Positions 1 to 10,632 of a stretch of 64,000 nt of DNA are shown here, piece by piece. How positions within the stretch are numbered: the first letter of the stretch is position 1; each line of letters opens with the position of its first letter. Below the pieces are notes generated by a model. The model was not told where the DNA came from, made no database searches, and was given only the letters and a program-made list of their open reading frames with translations. Origin of the DNA: Ettlia oleoabundans (lineage: Eukaryota > Chlorophyta > Chlorophyceae > Chlamydomonadales). A program made the position numbers and the translations under genes. The stretch spans positions 3,966 to 67,965 of the forward strand of contig JAAMXP010000183.1 of NCBI GenBank assembly GCA_019693395.1, in the 5' to 3' direction.

Positions 1-1823
1 CCCCCCAGGTTGACCTGTCGCGCTACACGCTGGACACATACATGCGCATTGTCACCTACAAGACGGCATACTACACCTTCTACCTACCAGTGGCTTGCGG
101 CTTGCACCTGGCTGGTGTCACGTGAGCTGCTGTGATGTTACTGTTGTTTTGATACCTCTGCCACTGTCGCTGTCACTGCTGACGCCGCTGAGGAGGTGCA
201 GGGGAAGGATAGGTTGCAGTGCCCGCTGCCTGGCCTATTCTGCAATACTGTTGTGGAGACCTCTCTGCCACTTTGGGTGCACACCTTACCCCAAGTGTGG
301 AGTTGGTGTTCCTTGGTTATGGCTGCCGGGCTTCGCACCTTTGCCCTCCAACCTTCAAGCGCTCGCTTGGCTGCCCATCTATTTGCTTTACCATTCTTCT
401 TGCCTGCCCACCCCTTGTGGAACCGGTCTGTCTGCTTCCCGCAGGGACCCTGCTGCCTTCAAGCTGGCTGAGGATATTTGCGTGCAGATGGGGCAGTACT
501 TCCAGGTGAGCACTGAATCCCAGAAATAGCCAACCAAAGAGAGAGTTTGCAAGTTAGTGAAGGGCCTAAGGAAACCTAGTTCGTACCTAGTTCGTGGCTG
601 GGCTGTGGGCTTGCGTTGGGTGAGCCAGCATGCTGGCTCCTACGGGTTGAACAACAATGTTATAGAATGCGTACATTACCTGTGCATTGCAGATCCAGGA
701 CGATTACCTTGACTGCTTTGGCGACCCTGAGGTCATTGGCAAGGTTGGCACAGACATCCAGGACAACAAGTGCTGCTGGATGGTGGTGCAGGCGCTGCAG
801 CGGGCCAGCGAGGAGCAGAAAAAGGTTATTGAGGTGTGTGGCTGCTGCTGGGGTGGCTGGGCGGTTGTGAGGCTCTGTGCTGTGAACCAGCAGGCGGAGC
901 TCAGGGCTGTACCTCTTCACCTCCCCAGCCACAAGGGCTGCCAGCACCATTCATCACACCAGCCAGCCCTGCACCCCTCCTCTCACCTCTGTTTGACTCT
1001 AATGTCACACCCTTGCGACGTCCATCAACCACCTAGTGCAGGAAAACTATGGCAAGGACGAGGAACAGGCAGTACAGCGGGTGAAGGAAGTGTACCGCAA
1101 GCTGGACTTGGAGGGGCTCTTCAAGTGAGTGGGTCAGGCCCAGCACGGCAGGCAGGCAGGCAGGTATCAGGGCGACGAGCGCCCAGCTGCCGTTAGCACC
1201 CATTTGATCAATTGCTGTGCCGGTACTCCGGCTTCTTGCTGGGCCCAGTCAGTCTGGACCAGCCAGCATGCAGTTGAGCAGCAGCCACGCTATTGCGCAC
1301 ATTGCTGGCTCGCCGGTGGTCGGCAGTTGCCCCGCGTTTGTGCATGGCTGGCCGTCAGCTGTGGTTGTGTGTGTGTGCGTGTGTGACCTGGCATTTGTAC
1401 TGCCTCATGTAACGCTCTTATGCAGGCAGTACGAGCAGGATAGCTATGAGCGGCTGGTGAAGACAATCGAGGGTCAGGATTTGCTGCCGCAGGTGTGTGG
1501 GCGGCTGTGTGGGTGGGTACGTGGGTTGCCCCATGCGGCAGATGCGCGGGTTGTCTGTCTGAACGGCTGGTGCAGCAGATGACTGGTCTGGGAGGCATGC
1601 TGTCGTGTGAGCGATCGTAGCAGCTTGCTCCTCCTGCATGGTGTTCCCCGTGACTCTCGTGGCATCAGGGTGGGCGGCCCAGTTGTTTTCATCAGCGGCC
1701 ATGCCTTACCTGCTTTCCCATCAGACAGCTGTTCTCAACTTGTATGTCTTGCGGGGGTCTTGCTTGTTGGTGAAGGGCGTATTTACGATGCTGCTGAAGA
1801 AGATCTACAAGCGGCAGAAGTGA
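1..1823 (+). CDS. FPS: Farnesyl diphosphate synthase, 3' part (5' end outside window)
   Basis: Condenses IPP with DMAPP and GPP to farnesyl diphosphate for sterols and other isoprenoids. Exons seen: 9-121, 445-505, 693-833, 1042-1124, 1426-1492, 1725-1823; phases agree throughout and give 187 C-terminal residues. The first exon has the [13 protein letters not shown] helix. Exon 3 carries the second Asp-rich motif DDYLD followed by GTDIQDNKC, which binds Mg-diphosphate. The protein ends KKIYKRQK, the usual C-terminus of plant and algal enzymes. The first Asp-rich motif and the start lie left of the window. The last exon encodes about a dozen residues ([13 protein letters not shown]...) between AVLN and the final [10 protein letters not shown] that I do not expect from the family; this could be a lineage insertion or a missed splice. 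Family identity is firm. Confidence 0.93.
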
Positions 1824-2541
1824 GAACTGTTGGGATTGAGCTATATGAGTGTGGTGAGCGTGCAAGGCCTGCTGCAGCGCGGCACATGAGGTTCGCCGGC
1901 GAGCATGCCAGAGGCTCCAGCCACAGTTGAGTCAGCGATCACTGCTACACTTGTTGAGGGCTGTTAAATGACTGCTATCCAACTTTGGTAATTGTTGATT
2001 GTGCCGTGTCTTCTCCCGGTGGAGGTGTTGACATCAACTGTCACCGGCACGATTGCGGGCATGCGCTGCTCATCATTCATCCTGGAATAAAGTACTTGTT
2101 GCCTGCCATATACCTGTTGAAGCGCATGGCCGAGTAATGCAGTCGGTACTGCCTCTAGAACGTGACAGGCCTTTTGCAGGCCTTACGCTGAAGGGAGAGC
2201 AGGACGCTGCAATGTGTTCATGCTAGCAGCGTTCAAGTTTAGGCGCCATAACTTGATCATTTCAGCCATTCTTTCCATGCACTTCCAATGTTCAGGAGCT
2301 TCTGTTCACTGAGATGTGCACAAATACGTAAACCTGCTGCGAATCAAAGCTAGCTGGCGGCCGATGGGCAGGTACCTGCGATGGGCGTGCTGTGCCATGA
2401 TGTGGAGTCGTCGTTCCTTGCACTGCAGTTTGAAGCCCCCTTATAGAAAATATTAGAAAAAGTTCTGCCGTCGGTGACCGGCAGCTATCGTTTTTTGACC
2501 CGCCACAAGGCAACGTTTTGGTCCGGTCAACCAGCTCGACA
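1824..2541. other. Intergenic, FPS 3' region to next gene
   Basis: About 0.7 kb with no supported gene. It should hold the 3' UTR of the farnesyl diphosphate synthase and the promoter of the gene starting at 2542. Reading frames on the minus strand across 2292-3116 are antisense shadows of the downstream repeat-rich gene. Confidence 0.5.
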
Positions 2542-4032
2542 ATGGCGCTCACCACAGCCGATGTGCAGGCTAGACTGGCGGCTCTGAAGGAAGTGTTGCA
2601 AGACGTTGGCCCAGTAATCGCCAGCTGTCTCACCAAGCTGGTGCTCCAACAAAGGAAGCCCACCCGAACCGAGGCGTTGAATTTTTTGGCGGAGCATTTG
2701 GCCTCGGTAAGTGTCGGGCACGTAATGGGACATTCAATCGAGAGGTGGCGCCTGTTTCCGAATCTAACCAAAAGCCGTGCGCACGATTGACTGAAGGCGT
2801 GCCATGGCGAGAGATTGTGTGTGCTGCAGGCGCACGGAGCAGAGGGCCATGAACTCATCAAGGCGGAAACACCCAGCACTCGCAACCACGAGGTGGAGGA
2901 GACAGCCGCCGAGCTGCAGCCAAAGCCAGGTCCCGCATACCGCACAGCAGCAGACAGCCCTGCAGCTGCAACTGCTGCTGGCATGGGGGCAGCAGACAAC
3001 AATTCAACAACTGGGGATGCTATTGACACAGCAGCAGACGTGACACCCCGACCACTCAGCACAGGCAGCTTTGTTGAAAAGGTACAAACATTTTTGCAGA
3101 GCACCACCGCTGCCATTGTTGAGGTGGCGGCAGAGGCGGAACCTGAGGCTGGGGACCCGCAGTTCCAAGCTGCGGCAGAGGGGCAAATAAATGCTCAAGA
3201 GGACGCAGCTGATGCTGTGATGGAGGATCCAGTGGAGGCTGTGGCAGCAGTGGTGGAGGAGCAGGCGTTGCCTTCTGCCCAGGTGGCAGAGGCCACGGCA
3301 TGGGGGGAGCATGCGGCACCTGCTCCGCTTGAAAGGGATGCAGTGGAGGAGCAGGTGGAGCCCGTAAATGATCGACCAGAGGATGCTGAAGGGGCTGCAG
3401 TGGAGGAGCAGGCAGATGTGACCGCGGTTGATGCAGCAGAAGAGGTTGCAGTGGAGGGGCATGTCGAGGCTGCTGTGATGCAACAGGCTGACACGGTTGT
3501 TGCACGTGAGGAGGGCGCAGTTGAGGTGCAGCCAGAGCCTGAAGTGGATGAGGAGGCAGTTGAAACACCAGGCAAGGAGCAGGTTCAGCCTGCTGCAGCA
3601 GTGGAGGAGGCTGCTGTTGGTGTGGTGGCACAGCCTGATGCAGGACATGAGGAGGCAGTCGAGGCGGCAAGTGAGGGGCAGGCTGAGCGTGTTGCAGCAG
3701 TGGATGAGGGTGCCATTGAAGAACCAGCACAGCCTGTTGGAGGAGATGAGGAGGCAGTTAAGGCAGCTGAAGGGCAGGATAACCCTGCAGTGGAGGAGGT
3801 TCCCGTGGAGAGGCAGGCAGATATGGCCATTGCAGAGCAGGAGGCTGTGACAGAGCAGGGTGGAGACCGCGATGCAGCCGAGGCTGCTGCAGCCAGCCCG
3901 CCAGTGGCTGTGGCTGAGGTTGTAACGCAGGTGGCAGCAGAGGTGAATGATGTGCCGGCCAGCCCTGCAGCTGAGGTGCAGAGTGAGGCTGATGCTGAGG
4001 CCACTCCATCATCGTCTGAGGCTCTGGAGTAA
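2542..4032 (+). CDS. DPY30-like N-terminus fused to an Ala/Glu/Val-rich repeat tail
   Basis: Two exons, 2542-2706 and 2830-4032, joined at phase 0 by a GTAAGT...CAG intron, giving 455 residues. Residues about 15-54 (LQDVGPVIASCL...RPTRTEALNFLAEHL pattern) look like a Dpy-30/RIIa dimerisation motif: a helix starting with V-P, then an R/K-P turn, then a helix ending in LA-x-HL. That motif dimerises and docks partners in chromatin (COMPASS) and axonemal proteins. The remaining 400 residues are acidic and almost entirely Ala, Glu, Val, Gln and Pro, with degenerate units of about 30 residues built around EEAVE, EGQAE and VAAVDEG. No other domain, signal peptide or membrane segment is visible. The motif call is weak to moderate; function is unknown. 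Confidence 0.7.
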
Positions 4033-4640
4033 GGTGAGGCGTTTGTTGGAGCTGATGAAGTGGCGGTTGAGGATGCACCCGCTGACATGGAAGACAGCCA
4101 GCCCTGAGTGCTGCCAGCGGGCAGGAGCAAGCAGGGCATGGGGCGGGAAAGGGCAGACAAAGGGAGCAATGCTTGGGCGACAGATGCTGTATCGGGCTGC
4201 GAAAATGAAGGTTTCCTGCTGTGTAAGATATAGATTCATCCACTTCAAGCTGTGTTTAGTACTGGTTTTACCACCTGTATGATGTAGCGGTCACATGGTA
4301 GCCAACCGCCAAGGAGCAGGCCTGCATGCCAAGGAGTGATATCCCGCAAAACTGGCAGTGACACCTACCAAAGTATTAGCCGCCGTCTGGGGTTGGCAAC
4401 TATTGGGGTCCGACATGCCAACCGGCAATGGACGTCAGCGGTACAAGCAGGACATTGAGCCGCTGCCCCTGTTGCCCAGCAAACCAGCATGCAGGCATGA
4501 CATCAACAGCAGCAATCGTTGGGGCATCATTACCACTGCATCCACTGAGCGCCCGCAAGCCACGCACCCCATCGGTTCCGGCAGCTCACTTCCCCCGGCG
4601 GGTCAGTTTCAGCACTCGTTTAGCAGCAGAACGTCGCAGG
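4033..4640. other. Intergenic, upstream of CLP1
   Basis: About 0.6 kb between the stop of the repeat-rich gene and the CLP1 start. No conserved reading frame, RNA gene or repeat recognised. It presumably contains a 3' UTR and the CLP1 promoter. Confidence 0.45.
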
Positions 4641-7600
4641 ATGGATGCGGGAGGCGGTGGTGCGCAGCAGATCACGCTAGAGCCGGTAAGTGGCATCGGC
4701 GGCAGGGCGGGAGCCTGCTGACAGCCACCGGGCTCCTGGCTGCATCCCCTGTTTACCCCCTGCCGCACAAGGTTGTGACGTTCAGTATACAAATAATGAT
4801 GTAGAACCATGAGCTACGCATGGAAGTGGATTGGGGCAAGCAGGTGCACCTGCAGGTGAGCCGGGTGGTTGGCAGGCAAGTGTTCAGGGCCAGGGGCATC
4901 GTGAACCAGGAGCAGCCAGCGACTAAATCACGTGGTGGGACAACTTGGGTCCTGCTGTAATGAACGAGAGATATTTAGATGGTGCCGCATCACGACAGGC
5001 TGTTGCCCCTCCTTACTGCTAGTCCTATCCTATTAATTGCTTCCTCGGCCTTTTGCCCTCACCGACCTGCCTTGCACTGCTACCCTACAGCTACTGGAGG
5101 GGCAAGCAGAGGTGTTTGGCAGTAGCCTGGACCTGGGGGAGCGAGTGAGGATAGCAGGCCAGAAGGTGGCGGTGTTCTCGTGGCAGGGATGCAAGCTTTC
5201 ACTGGAGGGAGAGCCAGATGTCATGTGAGCCAGCTGGCAGCCCCCCGGCAGTGCAGGGCTGGGGAACATGTTTGACTGATCGTCTGTTCATATGTAGCAG
5301 CACCCTCACCGTTGGATGCTGATTGCTTCATCGTGCTCCGCAGCTGCTGCCTCCAATGTGTGCAGTACCTGCGCACTACTAGCCCAAGGCTAGGGCGGGC
5401 TATCATCAGCAGCTATACTGCCACACACACCTGTCGTACCCTTGCATGCCTGCCCAAACAGCTACTTGCAACCTGCCATGTCGTTCCTCAACACTGTATC
5501 GCCCATGGCGCACTACCAAGGCACCTCGCTTGTACCTCGGCTACCTGCGTTGCGGTGCAGGTACACCTCCGAGGAGACCCCCATGTCTCACTACCTCAAC
5601 ATACACGACACGCTGGACGCGCGGCGGCAGGAGGCGCTGAAGGCCAAGGGGGAGGGACCCCGCACCTTTGTGGTGGGACCCACAGGTGCGCGGTGCGCAT
5701 GCAGATTAGCCTGTCAGCTTGGTGGTACAGCCTAGTCAACCGGCCAACCTCAACTTGTCCACCCCAACAGTCGGCAACCATTTGCATTATGCTCCATTGT
5801 GTTTTGCCACGTCTCGTGCTACAGATGTGGGCAAGAGCAGCTTGTGCAAGATCCTGCTCAATTACGCAGTCAGAGCGGGGTGGGCCCCCACATTCGCAGA
5901 CATGGACATTGGTCAGGGCAGCATCACGGTGCCCGGATGCATCTCTGCCACGCCAGGTGCGGCAGCTGGGTGCCGGCGGGTGGATGGCTGGAATGGCGTG
6001 TTGGGCTTGCAGTGGGGTCCAGAAATCCAGGGTGGGCGTGAGGGTATAACTTCAAGTCAATCAGCAGCAGACAAGGGTTATCCGCCACCTGCGGCAGCCC
6101 CGCTTCTGTCTCTACCATTTGCTGGTCCAGCCCTGCCCAGCACAATTCTGCTGCGTCTCTGTTTGCCACCAACCCACATACTCGCACCTGCAGTTGAGGC
6201 TCCCATAGACATCGAGGATGGCTTACCCGCAGATGCACCCCTGGTCTATTACACGGGCACACCCACACCCTCAGGTGCAGATGAGCCGTCCAGCGTGCTG
6301 TGCAGCCAGGCGTGAACACCCAGCCGATGTTCTGTCTGCCCATTTGACCCGGCCATCGCTGTCGTAGCAATGCGCTCCTTCACACTAGCGGTTTGCCTGT
6401 AGCTGGCTGGCTTTGGTTCTGTGCTTGCGCTCCACGCTTTATGGTGGCATGAAGGGTTGCTGAGTACAGGGTGGGGCGTCTGGTACTGTGCTGATTCAAC
6501 CGGGTATTGTGCCTGATTCCCACCTCTTGCTTGGTTCCTGTCCCTGCAGACAACCCTGCCCTCTATCGGCACATGGTGGAGCGGCTGGCACATGTGCTGG
6601 ACCTGCGGGCGCAGTCTGACCCACAGGCGCGAGGGATGCTCGTCAGTGATCTCGTGTTGCCCATATGAGCACGTCAACTGTCATGGCACCACTACGGTGT
6701 ATGGAACCTCAAATTGTGGCTTCTGTGCAGGCACACATGCTCCCTCCTTGCTTGACACCTGGTCTTGCGATTCAAAACGCATTGCCGGTGCGCCGTTAGT
6801 GCTGCCATGCTGTTGCGTGTTGCTGCAGGTTCGTGCTGCGGGCCTATTTGTGAACAGCATGGGATGGATTGTGGAGCTGGGATATGAGCTGCTTAAACAC
6901 ACGGTGCAGGTCAGCACAGCCCGCGCCTGCAACCCCTTGCAACCCCTTGCAACCCCGTCGCTGCCTTGCTCTCCCACTCTTTGCCATGCCCTGCAACAAA
7001 GTTTGGCTGCCTTCAATTTATTCACTCGTACTTATTGTCTCATGTGTTTGGTGAGCACTGGCTGTGCTTTCCGGCCCACTGTCCTTTCCTCAGCAAACGA
7101 TTCTTGGTCAGCGTGAATCAGTCAGCAGGCGTGGCGTGGTCGGGCGCATATTTTGGCGGCTGCAGGGCGGCCACTGTCCTTCCCACCCTGCCAAGCCCTC
7201 ATCTTCACTACGGTGCAGGCCCTGAAGTGCAGCGTGGTGCTGGTGGTGGGTGATGAGCGGCTGTACAGCCAGCTCAGCGCAGACCTCAGGAGAACAGAGC
7301 CCACTGTCCAGGTGGGGTACGCTTCCTGACGCGCTGCTGTGTATGGATGACAGTGAACACAGCACAGGCAAATAGGCCGGCCAGGGGCAATGCTTGGTAG
7401 TTGGCATATTGCTATGGAGGTTCTCAGTTAAGTTCTTATTTACTTGGCCGCCCCTGAGCTTAGCTCCTGGGCTGCTACTACCTGCTCTTCGACATTGAGC
7501 ATCTCTATCACCCATCCTTCTGCCCTTGCTGGGGTTTGCATGCGCGTAGGTCCTGAAGCTGCCGCGGTCAGGGGGTGTGGTGGTGCGGTCGCGGGAGCTG

Positions 7601-8635
7601 CGGCAGCAGGCGCGGCGGGTGCGGGTGGAGGATTATTTCTACGGCTGCAGGAAGGTAGGTGACTGCACCCAGTACCTTACATGGTCACTGGGAAGTTTGG
7701 TGCTACTTAGTTTTGGGCAGGTGGCAGATGGTGGCTGCAGGGCTCTGTGATCTGTATTGCTGCTAGCCAACCTCCTGCAGGTGACCCAAATACCCATCCC
7801 CCTCCCTGATCCCCTGCCCGCCCGGCTCCCGTCCTTTCCTGCCTGCAGGAGCTGAGCCCCGCCAGCCAGACGGCTCGGTTTGATGAGCTGCAGGTGTACC
7901 GTGTGGGCGGCGGCCCTCGCGCCCCCTCCTCAGCACTACCCATAGGCAAGCGCCGCGCGCTGAGCAACACCTTGCCCTAGGCCGGCAGCTGGGGGGATGC
8001 CAGCTTGCCACGGGAGCACGAAGAGGCAGTAGGCAAGCTAGCTTTACCACCCAACTAAGGGACGATATACACATGCGCCATGGCGAGCCCTTTGCTTGCT
8101 CCGTTGATGTTGATGTTCCACTAATTCTCTTGCCAGTACGAGCTCCGAATTTGCTCACGCAGGCGCCACCTCTGTGGCCGACCCCTTGAAGCTGAGCCGT
8201 GTGACCAACCCCCAGGAGCTCCTATACACCCTGCTGGCGGTCAGCCACGCACCGCAGCCAGAGCTGCTGCTGTCAGGTATGGCGCCAGGAGGGTTGCTCT
8301 CAAACACACCACACACCCTCCAATCTCTACAATCTTGTTCAAGCATACCTGCATGCTTTTCTCCCGGTCTTCTGGCCCCCACCAGCAATCCTGATTGCAT
8401 TGAAGGGTATCATTCAGATTGCTTGTGACGAATCCCCCCCCTTCCCCCCCACCACCACACACACACACACACACACTACCCCACGCCCGGCTCCCCCGCA
8501 GTAAACGCGGCGGGTTTCATCTACGTTCAAGACGTGGACCTGGCCAAGGACACCATCACATACCTCTCGCCCTGCGCCGGCCCACTCCCCAGCTCGCTAC
8601 TGCTCGCCGGCAGCTTCAAAACATACCTGGATTAG
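4641..8635 (+). CDS. CLP1: CLP1-type polynucleotide 5'-hydroxyl kinase / cleavage factor subunit
   Basis: RNA 5'-OH kinase family protein of pre-mRNA 3' cleavage factor II, also tied to tRNA splicing; nuclear. Thirteen exons: 4641-4685, 4805-4855, 5091-5224, 5561-5685, 5825-5956, 6194-6274, 6550-6641, 6829-6909, 7219-7311, 7550-7654, 7849-7945, 8163-8276, 8502-8635; total 427 residues, near the family length. The N-terminal beta domain ([25 protein letters not shown]) marks CLP1 rather than Grc3/NOL9. The Walker A motif GPTDVGKSS is split by intron 4, and [13 protein letters not shown] follows as the Walker B and lid region. The C-terminal domain ends [10 protein letters not shown]...SFKTYLD. 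Intron 11 starts GCAAGC (GC-AG type). The exon 7 donor (ATGCTC/GTCAGT) is the least certain border. Confidence 0.95.
6931..6958. repeat. Triplicated TTGCAACCCC decamer
   Basis: The 10-mer TTGCAACCCC occurs about three times in tandem inside CLP1 intron 8. It is a simple slippage repeat without coding effect. Confidence 0.7.
8454..8476. repeat. (CA)n microsatellite in CLP1 intron 12
   Basis: A run of CA dinucleotides follows a C-rich stretch directly upstream of the last CLP1 exon acceptor. It is a plain microsatellite, possibly serving as a pyrimidine-rich part of the acceptor region. Confidence 0.85.
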
Positions 8636-9122
8636 GCTTGAATTTTGAGGCAAAACTGTAGCCACTAGCCCACAATGCCGCATCACATCCTACTACATTA
8701 CGACACCAATGGCCAGATGTGCATGTTGATGACGTACCTGACATTGCAGTTGTGACTTGTGAACATACGAACTGCAAATCCCACACTGTCTCACGACAGG
8801 ACCCTGTCATGAATGCAAGATCCCTGCAGTACTGCCCACGTCACCCACGTCAGCATTGCAGGCCTGCCGGCTATTCTTAATCTGGAATTGCGGGTCAAGC
8901 ATTACTCAGGAGAAAAAGAGTTACAAGGGGGAAGCAGCAGCAAATGGCACAGGCGGTATGCAGGCCTCCATGGTTGCCGAGCAACCAGGAAAATCTTGAC
9001 AACAAGAGAGTACACAGCTGCCAGCTACAGTGCGCGGCTCAGCCGCCAGCATACGCAGGCTGCTTGGCTGTGCACCCCGCTAGGGTGAGCAGGCATCATG
9101 GCCCATCCAAGTCACAGTGGGC
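8636..9122. other. Convergent intergenic region CLP1 / COX5C
   Basis: About 0.5 kb between two genes pointing at each other; expected to be shared 3' UTR sequence. On the minus strand a TGTAA lies near 8922, about 200 nt beyond the COX5C stop. No further gene seen. Confidence 0.45.
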
Positions 9123-9885
9123 TCACGCCTGGTCCTGGCGCTTGAGCTCCTCAGCCTGTAGGGCAGCAGAGGCAGTGTTTTAACCCAGACGCCATCCTAG
9201 ACCCAAGAAGTGCAGAATGGGCCGGGGTGCGACAATGTGAGAGCAGCAAGCGTGGTGCACGCACACATACCACAGCAGTGCAGAGCACACTATACACGGA
9301 TGAATACCACAGCAGTGCAGAGCAGACTACACACGGCTGAATTGCGCTGCGCTAATAGACTCAGCCGACGCACCTTGTAGTAGTTCTCCCACTGTAGAAA
9401 AGAACATGGGACAGGAAGGCAGGGCAGGCAGGCGGGCGCAGCATTGTCGGTAACTGAGCAATTACATGACGGCAGGCTATAGGCTTCTACGCACTGGCAA
9501 CTGGTACCCCCCCATCGCACAGGTAAACACAATCCTCCTTGGCACAGCTTGCTGCCCCAACGATAGCTGCAATACAGCAGGGCTTTGCAGTGCTGTGGGC
9601 ACGCACTTTCTTTGCCACGTCCCAGTGATACCTGCGGTACATGGCAGGCAAATATGTGTGGGTGTTTGCAAGCTCAAATAAACGGCTAAACTGCTGGCAA
9701 CCAAGGCCTATAAGCTGGCCAAGGCACGCCACTTAAATACAGCAGGGTGCTGTCGCTGTCACCAGCACCGTCCCCACCACCACTCACGTCTGCCACCAAA
9801 GGCCTAGAGCAGTGCCGAGGGATAGACCGATGACAATTTCCTTGACAACGCTGGTCTGGCTTGCCTTGCCAGTCTTGGTGAACAT
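9123..9885 (-). CDS. COX5C: Cytochrome c oxidase subunit 5C (plant-type), four small exons
   Basis: Small nuclear-encoded subunit of mitochondrial complex IV. Reading down the minus strand, exons are 9885-9788, 9631-9607, 9391-9374 and 9155-9123 (98, 25, 18 and 33 nt), all GT-AG with matching phases, giving 57 residues. The protein has a short polar N-terminus, then SVVKEIVIGLSLGTALGLWW as a single membrane helix, then YHWDVAKKWENYYK with the family's Trp/Tyr-rich matrix tail, and a charged end (AEELKRQDQA). Length and order fit plant COX5C of about 60 residues. The ATG lies directly after a CAG, so a 5' UTR intron is likely. The exons are too short to show up as open frames, so it is easily missed by gene finders. 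Confidence 0.88.
9267..9340. repeat. 37-bp tandem duplication in COX5C intron 3
   Basis: Two adjacent 37-bp copies beginning ATACCACAGCAGTGCAGAGC (9267-9303 and 9304-9340) differ at a few positions. They lie wholly within the last intron of COX5C. Confidence 0.8.
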
Positions 9886-10632
9886 CTGCAACGATAACTC
9901 AATGCAGAGATATAAGTCGGCGGCGGCGGCGCCAGGACCTCACCGCCCAACCCTGCCGTTGCGGCTCCCGCTTTCCTAGCATGCTGGGAAGAGCTCTGCA
10001 GAGCTGTAAGCCGCTCCCAAGCGCGCAGCGGCTGCCCGCAAGCGCCAGCTTGAAAGCAAGCAGTCGGCAGGTGCGGCGGGCTGGCAACGCAGGGGTTTAC
10101 ACTCTTGCCTGCTGCGCCTTGATAACGGCCTTGCCGCTCATGGCGCCGCAGACGTTGACGAGGGGGCCGCCAGGCGAAGGGTTGGGGGAGAGCGATGAGT
10201 GGCAGCGCACAAGCTCCCTTTCAACCGATCGTCGCGCTGGTTTCCGATAAAGCTGAGATTGAGCGCGACACTGCAGATTTTAGCGTCATGAAGACTGCCT
10301 TCCACCTGCAGGCGCAAGTTGAGGGTGGCCCTCACCTCGGCCGCCCAGCACAGTTTGGCTTGCTTTCCTGGTTCAACAGTTGAAACAGACATTTGGGTGC
10401 ATCCACGCGTCAGTCCCCGCAGTTGACCGCTGTCGGAGCTCTCGGCTCGCCTGCGACCCCGCTGCCAGTTCTCAAGCGCCCGCAGTTCAAACCCAAAAGT
10501 TTGTCTGGCACGAGTAGAGCAGCAATAAACCGTCAGGAGAGCATTTGGTGCACTTCACCAGCCAGCAGGCGGCGTGTTGACCGCTGCCACAGTGAAACCC
10601 AACCAGTTTGAACTGACCACTCTCCGCGCAGC
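9886..10632. other. Divergent region with unassigned short reading frames
   Basis: This is the shared upstream region of COX5C (-) and the unknown gene at 10633 (+). A plus-strand frame from 9981 begins MLGRALQSCKPLPS and is Arg/Ser/Ala-rich like an organelle presequence, and another from 10195 runs 62 codons. A minus frame from 10392 runs 84 codons. I could not join any of them into a recognisable protein. They may be 5' exons of the 10633 gene or non-coding. Confidence 0.35.

Noticed and set aside
2292..3730. Long minus-strand frames opposite the Ala/Glu-rich gene
   Set aside because: They are Cys/Leu/Pro-rich antisense readings of the repeat codons, with no motif.
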